Part shown: positions 34,146-44,209 of the stretch, one piece after another
Layout: every line of letters begins with the position of its first letter
Position numbering within the stretch: position 1 is the stretch's first letter
Assembly (NCBI GenBank): GCA_015501595.1
Contig: JADNRX010000174.1
Span: forward strand, 45,721 to 109,720
DNA length: 64,000 nt
Direction of reading: 5' to 3'
Origin: Hymenopellis radicata
Taxonomy: Eukaryota; Basidiomycota; Agaricomycetes; Agaricales; Physalacriaceae
Made by a program: the position numbers and the translations under genes
Notes under the pieces: generated by a model
Told to the model about the DNA's origin: nothing
The model's input: the letters and a program-made list of their open reading frames with translations, nothing else
Database searches by the model: none

Positions 34146-36599
34146 CTCTGCAGCATCCTCGGCACCGACGCTCAAGCCAAAGTTCTCAAACAACTCTCTT
34201 AATAGACCTTGTGCGTTCACAGGGCCATTGACATGTGGGAGATCGAGATATTTGGAGGTACCCCAATCCAAATCATGCAGCACTTTCCCCTCGTTGCAGA
34301 ATGGGACGGGGTCTAGACGCTCGTCCGACAATTCTGTTTGGGAAGGAGCGTCCGCCTCCATGCAAACGTCCACGTCTGCATCGTGGTGATGATCCGGGAT
34401 CTCAATCGGAGTGGTCGAAACGGCAAAGGTGTCATCGAGGTGAGGACGATATACTTGATAGACGCCACGGGCCACACACCTGTCGAACTTAGTACACGTA
34501 AGTTACGAACGAACAGGAAACCTACGTAGGATCAAACGCCCAAGATACGTCCCACTCATTGCGGTACGGGTCGAAGCGCACCTGTGTACTCTGTGCAGCA
34601 TTGAAGCACGCGTCCACTTCATCTGCATTCAATCGCCTTCGCACCCAGTGCATGTTCGTCCGCTCTTCAGAATACGCACAAGGCAGCTGCTCATGCAACG
34701 CTCCGTCGGGCCCGCGCATCTCCCACATGAAAGCGCTTGCATTGGAGTCTGGGCGCTTGGTGGATTCACCGGCACTTTCGCGATCATGCCGTCTCACACG
34801 CTCATCAGGTGCCTCACGCGCCTCCAGGGCCGGGTATTCTGCCGCGCGTTGTGCCCAGAAGGCCCGTGGTTCTAGAGTCCCAGTATCCACCACCATTGGC
34901 TCAGCAGCACCGTACACCTCCTCGGCGGTCTCCTCATCACGAAGCATCCCTAAAGAAACACCACTGGAATCCAATCAATTCGCTAAATCTGAAAAAGAGT
35001 CAAGAAAACTCACGTCGCATCCAAAGCGCGGCAAAAGTCGTAGGTGTTGGAGAAGCCATCGTACACGGTCTGCGCAGTCGTAAAGTCGTCCTCCATAAAC
35101 GTCTGCTCTCCATCTTCGCGGTCCAACTCTTCCCTCACCCAAACTCCCGACCTCTCTGTCCACAAGAAAAAAGATGCGTTTTTGATGACCGTTTTGTGAG
35201 CGGCACTCTCCTTTCCCAAACGCCGTTGTCGTTGCAAGGCATCCTCCTTCTCCTCGGCTTTTGCGTTCTCGTCAGCTCTCCTTTTGAAAAACTCTTGTGG
35301 GGACTCCACATTGGCTGTGGGCAGTGTGGCAGGAACCGCTGTGGAAGGAGGACAGTCTGACGTGGTTGTATTCGTGACCGTGTCGACAAACACAACTCTG
35401 CCATTCTTGGTAAGCTGTGCTTCAACACCTGGTGGAAGAGAATCTTCTGGACGTGCTGCATCCGATTCATCGGGAAGAGCGAGCAGTAGAGGTTCTTCAT
35501 CCGCGGCAAGACGAGGGTTTTCAGTGCCATTTTGAAGATCTGGATCAGACTGGGACTGATCACGTTGATCCTCGCCTTTGATGGATTGAGCGACCAAGAG
35601 GATCTTGATATCGCGACGAGATGGGCGCATATGCACATAAGGGGGATCAGGTCGCGTCTGGGGATCATATAGCTCATCCACTAAGCCAACAATGTCATTT
35701 AGCTTCCGTGCGCTGCCCCAATCGAGGTAGATCGGCGCCTTGAAGCTTCGGAGTACTTCGAGCATCACGAGCTCCTCCTGCGACACCTCTGTGCGCTTGT
35801 CACCGCCAATCTTGAAGTAGCCACCGAGCCTCTCGCGTCCATGATCAAAGATACTCGATGCTTCCATCGCTACACCCCATGCCTCGTCAAATTGCATCTT
35901 CTTCCTCAGCGTATATCGCCACCAGTCGTGCTTGGCAATCTCTTTTTCCACCTCGAACTCAATGACGCCAACGTAAAATGTTGTATACGCCACCCAAGGA
36001 ATGAACGACTGCTGTGCAGAAAAAGCAGCCTGGCGCGCCAGCTCTCGAGTTTTGTGACACAGAGTATAACCGTACTCTTCCGGCCGCGTCCAAGGGCGTT
36101 GAGCCGGAATATTGCTCTTCGAGAGACTTCCCAAGTAATTCGCGGTACGACGGATAACAGAGAAGGTATTCGCCCATGACCGCTGCACGGCGTCGTTAAG
36201 GTGGTAGCCTTTCCCGGGCGTATAGTTAATCGGAAGCTCGAAGGGAGAATACGCCAGACAGTAAAAGAGCCCGTCATAGAAAGGAACGGGGTTTCCAATC
36301 AGAGCGAGATATGCGAAGTTTGGTGGAAGATAACGGAACTGGCGGTATTGCAGATGGTCCCGGAAATCTCTTGGATTCAGAGGCCCTACATACGCGTGGG
36401 GAGGAGGGCCCAAGTTCCCAGGATAGACTACAATTGCAGAGCCGTCATCACACAGTTCCGTGCGCCAACCCGCACGATGCGTGTGCTAAACGTGTATTAG
36501 CCAGTAGTATCGGAAGAGCAGACGCTAACCAACCGGACGTGGCGAGGTGTTCATGTCCATGGCGGAAGAAGTGTCACTCTCCAAAAGTCGCAGTTTAGC

Positions 36600-36900
36600 A
36601 CAGAGTTACGCGCAAAATAAGCTCGCTGTTACAACGTCAGCCACACAACGATGAACAAAAATACCCGACGCACCGAGCGCCAAGGCGCGCAATGTCAAAC
36701 GCTTCCGCTTAGCGCGTCGTTTGAAACCAATACGAGCCGAACGAAGGACTGCGTTCGAACACACTCGATACCGGTCGCAGCGGGCACGGGCGTCGGGGAG
36801 CGGGTCTTGATCGTCTTGGAAAGACTGTCCGAATTCAAGCGGAGTTTGAATTTTCAAGTGGAGTCTGAACTCGCGATCGAGACCCATTCGCCTCCTTGCA
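36600..36900. other. Upstream flank of the split gene
   Basis: No second gene recognised. GC-rich, with short frames on both strands. Probably the promoter region. Confidence 0.35.
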
Positions 36901-36904
36901 CGGC

Positions 36905-37875
36905 GGCAAGACTGCACTTGGGCTGTGTTGAGCGGCCGTCCGCTCTTCTGGCCTCTGTGTTGACTTGTCGCTTGGCGCAAAATAGGACGCTCCCAGTAGT
37001 CGCTAGCGTTGACTGTGGGGGTAACGGCTACACGCGTGTTACCTTGGACCGAAACGCAGCTGAGACGGCCCTCCAAGGGAGGTGCTTCCGGGTTATAACA
37101 GTTTCGAAAGCATTTTTCTTGATATGTGAGTCAAAACTTGCGTCCTCTTAATTTCTTGCTAAAGCGAGCTAGAGACGCGCTTTGCTCGGGACTGCACTTG
37201 GCTGCGTTGAGCGGCAGTCCGCTCTTCTGGCTTTCGTGTGTCGCCTGAAACAGAATCGGATGCTCCCAGTAGTCGCTAGCGTTGACTGTGGGGGTAACGG
37301 CTACACGCGTGTTACCTCAATGGACCGAAACGCAGCTGAGACGACCCTCCAAGGGAGGTGCTTCCGGGTTATAACAGTTTCGAAAGCATTTTTCTTGATA
37401 TGTGAGTCAAAACTTGCGTCCTCTTAATTTCTTGCTAAAGCGAGCTAGAGACGCGCTTTGCTCGGGACTGCACTTGGCTGCGTTGAGCGGCAGTCCGCTC
37501 TTCTGGCTTTCGTGTGTCGCCTGAAACAGAATCGGATGCTCCCAGTAGTAGCTAGCGTTGACCTCCCTTTCGCCTCTGTGGGGGTAACGGCTACATTACC
37601 TTGGACCGAAACGCAGCTGAGACGGCCCTCCAAGGGAGGTGCTTCCGGGTTATAACAGTTTCGAAAGCATTTTTCTTGATATGCGAGTCAAAACTTGTGT
37701 CCTCTTAATTTCTTACTAAAGCGAGCTAGAGACGCGCTTTGCTTGGCGGTAAGACTGCACTTGGCTGTGTTGAGCGGCAGTCCGCTCTTCTGGCTTTCGT
37801 GTTGACTTGTCGTCTGGCTCAGAATCGGATGCTCATCATATAGCCCAGTAGTCGCTAGGCCCTTTCGACTATCTT
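36905..37875. repeat. Tandem repeat, unit about 277 bp, three full and one partial copy
   Basis: Units can be phased on GGATGCTCCCAGTAGT (or GGACGCTCCC) at about 36984, 37257, 37534 and 37826. Shared blocks include GTGGGGGTAACGGCTACA, GACCGAAACGCAGCTGAGAC, CCTCCAAGGGAGG, GGGTTATAACAGTTTCGAAA and AGCGAGCTAGAGACGCGCTT. Copies differ by small indels: CGCG-TGTTACC or CATTACC, and a 16-bp insertion CTCCCTTTCGCCTCTG in the third copy. Each holds a GGTAAC...GTTACC and a CCTCC-GGAGG inverted pair. Frames through the array are repeated too and are not genes. Confidence 0.88.
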
Positions 37876-38289
37876 AGTCAATGTTGCGGTTACACCTAGT
37901 CATCGCATCTGTGGCGCATGGCTTCCGCTCTACGATGTATATTATATGCTGCAGCGTGGGCCCTGGCAAGATGTCCAAGTAAGCGGATGCGATGTGCAGC
38001 TGCCTGCGTTTCCAAGGACAGTCGCGTCGGGGCTGAGGGCTGCAGGCGCATTGTGCTCTGCTCCCTGCTGCTACATTCCCTTCTCTGTTTCCTAATAAAC
38101 TTGTCTATTTGATAATCTGTCGTTAGAGTCGCGCTCTGTTTATTGTAAACCTTAATTCATCCGTTTATTCGTTTATTCGTACTGTAGTTCAAAATAAATG
38201 TTTCCCAAATTCTACGCGTTACATTGGTGGACGAGCGTCAAACTCCCCATCTTCCCATGCTCTATAGTTTTCAGAACACGTCTCACTGG

Positions 38290-38440
38290 TAAGGAATAGC
38301 ACGGGAGGATCCGCGGGTGTCTGGAGGGACACCCACGCCCGTGCCCGTCGCGTTAACACCCGTACCATATGGGTACGGGCTGTGCGGGTTTACCAACCAC
38401 GGGTCAGCCCATGGGTTCAATGTAAAACACTACTCATCGC
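38290..38440. repeat. Dispersed-repeat-like GC-rich block
   Basis: Dense CCCGT/ACGGG words, with a palindrome-rich core (CCCGTACCATATGGGTACGGG region), ending CATGGGTTCAATGTAAAACAC. The end resembles a hAT-type non-autonomous terminus. The left end and a target duplication were not found. Confidence 0.4.
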
Positions 38441-38450
38441 CCAAATCCAT

Positions 38451-38977
38451 TCATGCCCGACGAGCATGTCGTGCATGATCAGGGACTGAGGGTGGAGGTG
38501 GTGGTGGTGGAAGTAGTGGTGAGTGTTGATGGGAGTGGTGGTCGTGGTGGTGGTGCTTGTCGTCGTTCTTGAACTTTGGTAGAGTCTTCTTCCCAGAGAG
38601 TTTAAGCGAGAGCCTCAGAATCTCTTCTTCCTTTTTCGGCTACAGGAATCGTCAAACAAAGCAGAGCAGGAAAACAAGCGCGTACCTTGGCAACTGCCTC
38701 CAACTCCCTCGCCTGGGATAACCGTCAACACGCCATCAAACGAACGAATAAAACGAGTCATTTACCTTGTCCACATTAGATTTGATTAACGGCGGCTGCT
38801 TTAAAGCCTTCTCCGTTGACTTTGACGGAGACCGTGAGAGGGCTGTAGGCTCCAAAGCCGACGCCAACGACCCCGATCCCGGTTCATGCCTCGCCGCGGA
38901 ATCCTAGACAGACAAGAATTAGGCCGCTTTGCCGCGGCCGTCGTACGCGTGGCACTGGTCGTGGTTGCTGTTGTCAT
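38451..38977 (-). CDS. Small Lys-rich protein with His/Pro tail
   Basis: The probable ATG at 38977 starts a Thr/Ala-rich stretch. Exon joins at about 38903 (CTAG acceptor), then a 36-40 nt-class intron before ARELEAVAK and another before PKKEEEILRLSLKLSGKK are in phase 0. The C-terminus is KFKNDDKHHHHDHHSHQHSP, then a seven-proline run and a stop at 38451. Middle blocks read LASALEPTALSRSPSKSTEK. The protein is short, basic and low in complexity; the His cluster might bind metal. I do not recognise a family. The first junction is unsure because no good donor precedes the first acceptor. Confidence 0.45.
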
Positions 38978-38979
38978 GT

Positions 38980-39890
38980 GGGCTCAATGGTGAAATTGAG
39001 GGCACTTCTCCAGATGGGAAGGCTACTGTGCGTCACGCCGTCGCCGCAATTGGTGTCCGAGTCGAGACTCCGAGCCAATGTCTTCAGTAATGCTTGCTGT
39101 CATCGTAGACATTGTCGGGATGCCGGCTTTGTCGAAGCTTGCTGTGGTGGTGGTTGTCCGGGATCTCGCTCACAAGAGGGTTAAACCTGTCAGAGCCGAC
39201 GGGGAACGGAATCAGACGGTTACGAGGGTTGCCAAGATATTTCAGGAGGGCCGAGAAAGGGCACTGGGAAGATGTGGCTCGGAGCGCCAGGGAAGCGCAA
39301 GTAGGCAAGATGCAAAGCGCTACGCTGTGAAGCGCATCTAATCTCCTTCGCAGGACATCTCGCCAACAAAGCGGCGTCATCCCACCGTCGACCATGCATT
39401 TATGGAACTAGCGCACACTCCAGGCGTCCCCAGCCGCGAATGGGCGTCGATTGCTTGATTCCAATCTGTCCTTGGCGCGTAGACCGGTTTGTCAAGGGTT
39501 GCTAAAGTTAAGGTTCTGGGTGATGCGAAGATTCTGTAGATTGGCCGAACGCCTAAAGAGCCCCTACGAGCATGGAGGACGCAAGTCGCGCCAGCCATGA
39601 TGACGGGAAGGAAGCAAAAAGCTACCTGCCAAATGCGGAACGTCCGCCGATCTTCCTTGATCTGATTCGACCACCTTCATTGCTTCACTATTAGTTGCTG
39701 GTACGGGTAGGTATGCCTCTCACACGGCGGGGCATGTTGCGGCGTTCTTTGTAGTCTGCCCGCATGGCCTTGACGGTTTCATTCGAGCGTGGTAGCAGCT
39801 ATCTGTCTACAGGAATGTAATGTCTACAGTAATGTAATACGGACTCGTATAAAGGCATTTTATGCGTCATGCGTCCACTACCCTCACGCA
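38980..39890. other. Intergenic
   Basis: No recognised gene; short frames on both strands. Confidence 0.35.
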
Positions 39891-40275
39891 CACGACTTCG
39901 ACCGGTGCAGACTCAGCGGGCTCTCTCACGCAAGCGGGCACTTCCACGCGCGCACATCTTCGACACTAGGGGCGCTTCGTCAACCATGCACCCCCACATA
40001 TGCGCGCTTCCTCAACCATGCTCGCATCCTCCCGACAGTTACTCCGCTGATGAGACTCTCCCATGGGAGCACATCCTCAACGCGCTCCCTGGCAGGAGCA
40101 TCCTCCAAGCGTCTCACCCGAGAGGACATCCTCAGACTGTCTCCACCACCTGGCATCTTCCCCAGGTGCGCGTCTTCAACGGTCTCCCTCCGCCGCACAC
40201 CTCCTCAACCATCTCCCATGGGCGCAACTCCTCAACTGTCTTCCCTAGGGGCGCGCTTCTTTGGGAGATGAGGCG
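39890..40275. repeat. Degenerate minisatellite, period about 27-35 bp
   Basis: The word CTCAAC/CTTCAAC preceded by CGCGC or CACAT and followed by C-rich TCTCCC recurs at least ten times (for example near 40013, 40075, 40102, 40129, 40165, 40200, 40228). One frame stays open through it for 160 codons and gives a Ser/Pro/His/Leu-rich translation. I read this as a repeat, not a gene. Confidence 0.55.
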
Positions 40276-40279
40276 AGTT

Positions 40280-41180
40280 CTGGGCGGTGGTCTTCTCTTC
40301 GCGGGTGGGAGGCTACCATGTCTCTCGCTACGATATCATTCCTATAAATAAGTGTATGGTTAGTAGAGGTTAGAGCGGAGAGGAGAGCACGTACCAAGTA
40401 CTAAAGTAACGAAATGCAGTAACACGATAAAGTAAATGTACAGTATCGAGTGTAACTATTCGGCGCGCGCATCAACAAGTCCGCTGTTTGAAAACATGTC
40501 AGTCAAGCACATCGACCGCTGGAGGGACAGCATACCTCAACGTGTACGCTCTCGCAGGAGCGTTGATACAACTTGCTAGGAAAGCGACAGTTAGTAAGTT
40601 TAATCAACCTCTCCGAATTGAATAACTCACCATTGCACGACGAAGCTGACAGCGAGGCCCTAGTCGGGTACAGACGTTCTTCAAGTCGTCATCCGTCGCA
40701 GCAAGGGATTGTCTTTGTCGGGGTTCATAATCCCGACATCGCGCCCTACATCATGGCGGAACGACATCGGGAAATTCGCAGCGATACACAGCGAGTATAG
40801 GAGGCGGACTGGGCGAGTGTCGTCGCTGACTAGTCTAAAGTGTCTGAAAGCTGCCATTAGTATGAGGAAACTCACGGCAACTTTGGTAAACTTACCAAAG
40901 ACCAACAATGAGAGAGAGTCGACCCCTTACAGGGAGTCTATGTATAGCCGTCGGATCATCCAGTCGTGGTATCGGGCCACAATAGTCGTGCACTTTCCCT
41001 GACCTATCTCACGGAATTAGTTAAGACCGCCCAAAGAAGGAACTCGGCTTACCGGGTCAAATGGTTCATCTTGTCGTCGTCCGGAACGTTAGCTACACGT
41101 ACGCCGTTGGACGACAATCCTTTCAACGATCAGTTCGGCATTAGTACACTCGTTCAGTAATTCGAAAACGTCAGGCGAAC
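40280..41180. other. Intergenic
   Basis: No gene recognised. Confidence 0.35.
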
Positions 41181-41184
41181 GAAA

Positions 41185-41330
41185 TTAGGTACCATATTTG
41201 CGCTCAACAAGATGGAGTAGGTGTGGGGACAGAGTATAACCGAGACTTCTCAGCGCTGCTACAAGATCATGCCCTGTTATTGAGCCTGAACGCTCACTGT
41301 CGAAGTGGCGAAACATGTTCTGACAGTCTG
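41185..41330 (-). pseudogene. Penta-EF-hand (PEF1/ALG-2 type) fragment
   Basis: A minus frame reads MFRHFDSERSGSITGHDLVA, then ALRSLGYTLSPHLLHLVERK. This is an EF-hand loop (D-x-E-x-S-G-S-I) followed by the very typical 'ALRS-GY-LSP-L' helix of fungal penta-EF-hand calcium-binding proteins. Only one of five hands is clear. Neighbouring frames on both sides are interrupted, and the residue at loop position 3 is Glu instead of the usual Asp/Asn. Probably a relic exon. Confidence 0.55.
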
Positions 41331-41721
41331 TGCCCCGACTACGGATCCAAACACCATTACTGCCCTGGACCGTAATACTGGAAGAAATTAACGCACATTG
41401 CAAGCCTTCACTTCGTTCGGAAGTCGTCACAGGTCAACTTGCCCTATCTCGATGCAGTTCGACTCATCGGACATCCGTTTCGTACGCATCAAAAGTTTTC
41501 TGCAGAAGAGTAAGTGCTATAAAGCGAAGGAAGAAAAGAGAGCGCCTACGCGCCGGGAGCCGCGTGTCCCAAAGCGACCAGCGCGAAGAAGATCAGGATG
41601 ACTCGGACAGTGAATGCATTCATGATTGGCTCGTGAGTGGAGAAATTGCGAGGGGTGAAATCGGAGGACGGGAAGAATGAGCGACGAGAGGCAAGGAGGT
41701 GCGCTTTTATATTCGGAATGC

Positions 41722-41795
41722 TAAGCCATCGGGCTGGGGATGGACACCGTGACCGTTTTACGGTTTGTAACGGTACGGTATCCTACATCGGGCAT
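41722..41795. repeat. Dispersed repeat with ACACCGTGACCGT core
   Basis: GGGCTGGGGATGGACACCGTGACCGTTTTACGG and neighbouring ACGGTACGGTATCC resemble, in inverted orientation, the block at 57060-57255. Probably copies of one small repeat family. Confidence 0.5.
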
Positions 41796-41799
41796 GGAC

Positions 41800-43285
41800 T
41801 CCTTGTTCTCAAGGCGCGCAGCCTCATAATAAGTAATGGAGAGAGGTCTTTGGCGGAGACTAGAGAAAGTGGTCTCTACATGATGGAATACTTCATTTGA
41901 GTCGTCCAAGCAGGGCGTTAAGTTTAGAGAGGAGGCGTGGGAAAGCGGCACGAGCTGCTGGCACGTCCTGCCGGAGCCGGACTTCCAACCACGAGACCGT
42001 TGATAATGGCTTTACGTCTGCCCCAGTATTTGCGCGTCTTTGCCACCTCATTAGTCGTCATCGCAGGGAACCGTCAAAACAGGTTTGTCGACGTTAGATG
42101 CTCGTGTTATCGCCGCTCATTTAGTTTCTAGGACCAAGCCAAATGCGACCATTCGAACGGCTAAGGACTGCCATGGTTGAGTTCTAGAACTATGTGTCCA
42201 CAGGCGTCTACTGTATCCCTCCCGCTACTAGATCTCTATGTTCGCCTTACCCCCGCCCCAATTGCTCCCGCAATGTCTGCCCATCGTTCGCCAGTAGGTC
42301 ATCCGACAATCACGACGATATACTGGCCAAGTCGTGCCGATGGTCGAGCTGGCGCCGGTCTGCCGATTTGGCTCCTCTACGAAGACTTGCGGTATATATC
42401 TATGTCGAATTTCTGTCTCAGTTTTGTATAGGATCCGTCACACTCTGATATCGTGTCCTATCATCCATCCATACGAAACACGGCTTTGCTCGCGGTTGGC
42501 CTGGAAGAATAGACGTTTATGTCACGGTGTGGTGACTCGGTGGCGCAGTATGTTCATACTTCCGTTTGAAACGTTCTGACACGCGACTAGGCAGTTCTTA
42601 CCCTCGTCCAATTGATTGGGATCGTTCATGCCGTCGATCCATCGTTTGCTGTCCATTGCCCATCACGCTGTACATCTACATGAGACTGTCGCAGTCAGTG
42701 ATACTCCGCCTCAACATCGCATCTACATCTGCTAATTGATCACCAGTGCTCGGCCAACAAACGATGTACACATCATATATCATGATTGTGATGTGCTGTC
42801 CGCGGACGCGGTCGTAACGCGGTTAATCAGGCAGCTGTAAATATATATGGGGACTCTGGGTTTACGCCGAGGTCCTTTCAATTACCCCGCATCCGATTTG
42901 GGGTTGGTAAGTCCATCTCCTTCCGAAACGCAGCCTTCCCGAGCTGACTGCGCTTACAGCTTGTTGGCAGTGCCGGCATGATTACGATTCTCCGTACATA
43001 AAAGCTGTCCAGACCCCTCTTTGTCTTCTGCCTTTGTCCTCTGCTCTCTTTCACAATCGACATCGATAGTGCCTCGTGGTGCGCTATTATCCTTTCAGCT
43101 GTGGCGAGGCTCAAAGACAAAGACGCGGACCTTCCACGCCCTTCCACACCGTCACGGAACAGAACAAGGTACTGGCAGGAAGGAAACCAGGAACGCGACA
43201 GTGATTTCAAGTTGTTACCTGTGCTCTGTCCTTCGTCTTACAGCTGCCCGACATGAAGTCTTTCCTCCTCACACACTCTAATTAG
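41800..43285. other. Intergenic
   Basis: Short frames only; nothing recognised. Confidence 0.35.
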
Positions 43286-43291
43286 GAGGCA

Positions 43292-44200
43292 ATGGATAGG
43301 CGGTTTGCCCAGAATATGCAAGAAGAGGATCAAGAAGAGTACGAGCTACCGAAAACAAGGCGTAAAGTCCCTAAATTGGGCAAAGATACGACCTTAGGAA
43401 AGAGGTGCGCATTTTCTCATGCATCGAATAGTAGCTTACTTTGTTTCAGAGAGCTTCATTCCCTGCTGCGAATTCCACCTCTCGTCGTGCGGCCTCGATA
43501 CGGATCAGTCAGCGTTGCTAATACTTCCAAGGATGACGATATGCCTCCGCAATGGCTGTCGCGCACAGATTTGGTACTCGAGCGACATGGATCTAAGGGT
43601 ACTCGAGTCACCATTGCACTCAAGCCCCAGAACGACACGATGAGTCCCCTTATTTCTGCTGCTATCGACGACACAAACGAGATTTTACTTGGGTTGAGGC
43701 CGACTTTTGATTGCAGACCTTTCGCTGCTGGCGGTGTGGATGCTATCGCCGCCTAGGGGGTTACCTTGCTGTCATTGCTGACACGGGTTTCGATGTTGAC
43801 CCCCGAAATGTTGGTGCACGTCTGCGTACCGGCGACGATGCTGAATATGTCGCCCACTTATTACCTATGTAAGTTCTCCTCTTGCATCGCAATCGGCTGA
43901 CGTTACTTGCCATCAGGTTAGTACGACGCGCATCATCTTGCAACGCTCAAAGAGGGCCAACATTGGCAGGGGTGAATCGGCGGAAGAGATGGCGGATGGT
44001 TTGGGCGCGGAATGAATGGGAGACTACGGAGCATGCACTGAGAGCGTGGTGGGACTCGGGTTCAAGAGCTCCAAGTGGATTCGTTGTCGCGAGCTCGTCG
44101 ATTGTTTTGTCTATGAGCTCCTGGGAAACACTGCAGGTGCAAAGCTGGCGACATTTTGTTCAGCGCCGGGAACCTTTAGTTCATGTAAGATAAGTGAGAG
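43292..44200 (+). CDS. Hypothetical spliced protein
   Basis: The ATG at 43292 gives MDRRFAQNMQEEDQEEYELP and a basic KTRRKVPKLGKD stretch. A GT-AG intron (about 43405-43450) can join GKR to RELHSLLRIPPL. The frame then reads SRTDLVLERHGSKGTRVTIA to AAGGVDAIAA and a TAG at 43754. One base earlier or later, GYLAVIADTGFDVDP and VGARLRTGDDAEYVAHLLPM look like the continuation, then after an intron VWARNEWETTEHALRAWWDS. The family is unknown to me. One frame change near 43750 must be assumed. Could be two unrelated exons. Confidence 0.35.
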
Positions 44201-44209
44201 ACGACGACG

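Larger units (their letters stand above)
29594..36560 (-). pseudogene. Large uncharacterised protein gene split by a hAT insertion
   Basis: Exons: 36560-about 36534, 36485-35014, 34963-34526, 34479-34138, [hAT 30870-34137], 30869-30068, 30014-29717, 29627-29594. Phases agree at every junction. If the element and one 8-bp duplication are discounted, the reading frame continues across the insertion, giving about 1,134 aa. I know this only as an uncharacterised agaricomycete family. N-terminal landmarks are GWRTELCDDGSAIVVYPGNL and FLPP-like YLPPNFAYLALIGNPVPFYD. The middle is acidic and disordered (residues about 280-420). The part after the insertion carries LPEFFTPTWLRPSQWKTLLY. The C-terminus KQAIKRKREL looks like a nuclear signal. 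No domain, signal peptide or membrane helix is seen. No frame break exists other than the insertion, so inactivation is recent. The first intron donor (GTTGGT) is weak, so the exact start is uncertain. Confidence 0.8.

Noticed and set aside
34559..36179. Plus-strand frames opposite the split gene
   Set aside because: They are shadows of GC-rich minus-strand exons whose splice phases all agree.
36651..37655. Serial open frames (LGCVERQSALLAFVCRLKQNRM) as a gene family
   Set aside because: They repeat with the about 277-bp tandem unit on both strands and are interrupted at each unit border.
39789..40351. Two overlapping 160-codon frames as a Ser/Pro-rich protein
   Set aside because: Three frames are open at once over a degenerate minisatellite. 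The translation is only the repeat.
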